NCBI GenBank assembly: GCA_017396865.1
Contig: JAFQKO010000182.1
Span: 1-6,447, forward strand
Source: Clostridia bacterium
GTDB taxonomy: Bacteria; Bacillota_A; Clostridia; Oscillospirales; QAKW01
Direction of reading: 5' to 3'
DNA: 6,447 nt
Below the pieces are notes generated by a model. The model made no database searches and was not told the DNA's origin. It saw only the letters and a list, made by a program, of their open reading frames with translations. The position numbers and the translations under genes are program-made. Below are positions 5,823 through 6,447 of this stretch, in pieces (within the stretch, counting starts at the first letter, position 1; each line of letters starts with the position of its first letter).

Positions 5823-6447
5823 TTAGTTTTCGTCTACGTCCTTAAAATCGGCATCGTAAACGCCTTCGGGGTTTGCGCCTGCATCTGCACCGGGTGCAGC
5901 ACCTGCGGCCTCGGGGTTCTGGGCATAGATCTTAGAGGAAAGCTCATAAAGCTTATTCTGCAGACCTTCGGTGGCAGCCTTGATGGCATCGGCATCGGTG
6001 CCCTTCAGGGCTTCCTTCACCTTATCCAGCTCGGCGTTCACGCCTGCCTTATCGTTCTCGTCCAGCTTATCGCCGGATTCATTGATCAGCTTCTCGGTCT
6101 GATAGACCATCTGATCGGCATTGTTGCGGATCTCGATGGCTTCCTTCATCTTCTTATCCTCCGCAGCGCAAGCCTCGGCATCCTTCACAGCCTTATCGAT
6201 CTCTTCCTTAGAAAGGTTGGTAGAGGCGGTGATGGTGATCTTCTGCTCCTTGCCGGTGCCGAGATCCTTAGCGGATACGTTTACGATACCGTTTGCATCA
6301 ATATCGAAGGTAACCTCGATCTGGGGCACGCCTCGGGGAGCGGGAGCGATACCAGTGAGCTGGAACTTACCGAGGGTCTTATTGGAAGCGGCCATCTCTC
6401 TTTCACCCTGCAGAACGTGGATCTCAACGCTGGGCTGATTATCTGCA
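5823..6447 (-). CDS. dnaK: Chaperone protein DnaK (Hsp70), C-terminal third (partial)
   Basis: The frame is open from the window edge (first full codon at 6446-6444) to the TAA from 5825, giving 207 residues; the ATPase domain and the start of the substrate domain lie outside. The visible part opens with [17 protein letters not shown] and continues through [20 protein letters not shown] and [19 protein letters not shown], the beta-sandwich that holds client peptides. A helical lid follows, from about [15 protein letters not shown] onward. An Ala/Gly/Pro-rich linker ([16 protein letters not shown]) leads to the acidic end [10 protein letters not shown], typical of Firmicute DnaK. The apparent start at 6395 (MAASNK) is only an internal Met, since conserved sequence continues upstream of it. 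DnaK works with DnaJ, encoded next, and with GrpE, not in this window. Heat-shock control elements such as CIRCE would lie further upstream and cannot be assessed. Confidence 0.98.
   Translation of the reverse strand, partial: ADNQPSVEIHVLQGEREMAASNKTLGKFQLTGIAPAPRGVPQIEVTFDIDANGIVNVSAKDLGTGKEQKITITASTNLSKEEIDKAVKDAEACAAEDKKMKEAIEIRNNADQMVYQTEKLINESGDKLDENDKAGVNAELDKVKEALKGTDADAIKAATEGLQNKLYELSSKIYAQNPEAAGAAPGADAGANPEGVYDADFKDVDEN

Noticed and set aside
6393..6395. Start codon of a separate 190-residue gene.
   Set aside because: It is an internal Met of dnaK; conserved DnaK sequence ([17 protein letters not shown]) continues upstream in frame to the window edge.

Overview
The window reads as a piece of a Clostridia chromosome, most likely an uncultured gut Oscillospirales/Ruminococcaceae-type Firmicute. 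The grounds are AGGAGG-type ribosome sites, sigma-A promoters close to TTGACA/TATAAT, a clostridial-type ECF sigma factor, a cytosolic DUF4091 protein and a Firmicute-style DnaK/DnaJ pair. The taxonomy is inferred from protein style, not from a marker gene.

Left part, + strand (1-1968): the C-terminal end of an AraC-family regulator, then a DUF4091 glycoside-hydrolase-like protein with its own extended -10 promoter, ended by a strong hairpin that can act in both directions. This looks like a small carbohydrate-use locus.

Middle part, - strand (1979-4502): read in the direction of transcription, an ECF sigma factor overlaps by 4 bases (ATGA) a 513-residue membrane-anchored serpin. The serpin has a short cytoplasmic tail of the kind expected of an anti-sigma partner, one membrane segment, a Pro/Asn-rich linker and a full extracellular serpin domain. 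Downstream is a 111-residue two-pass membrane protein of unknown function with a perfect consensus promoter of its own. The sigma/serpin pair is the most interesting item: it suggests a transmembrane signalling unit whose outer part is a protease-trapping serpin.

Right part, - strand (4618-6447): the chaperone genes dnaK (3' end only) and dnaJ, in that order, separated by a GC-rich hairpin. dnaJ is closed by a 17-bp hairpin terminator. The sigma factor's extended -10 promoter starts in the tail of that terminator, so the two transcription units are packed with almost no spare DNA.

No RNA gene, insertion sequence, CRISPR array or prophage signal was seen. No gene-free stretch exceeds about 100 bases.
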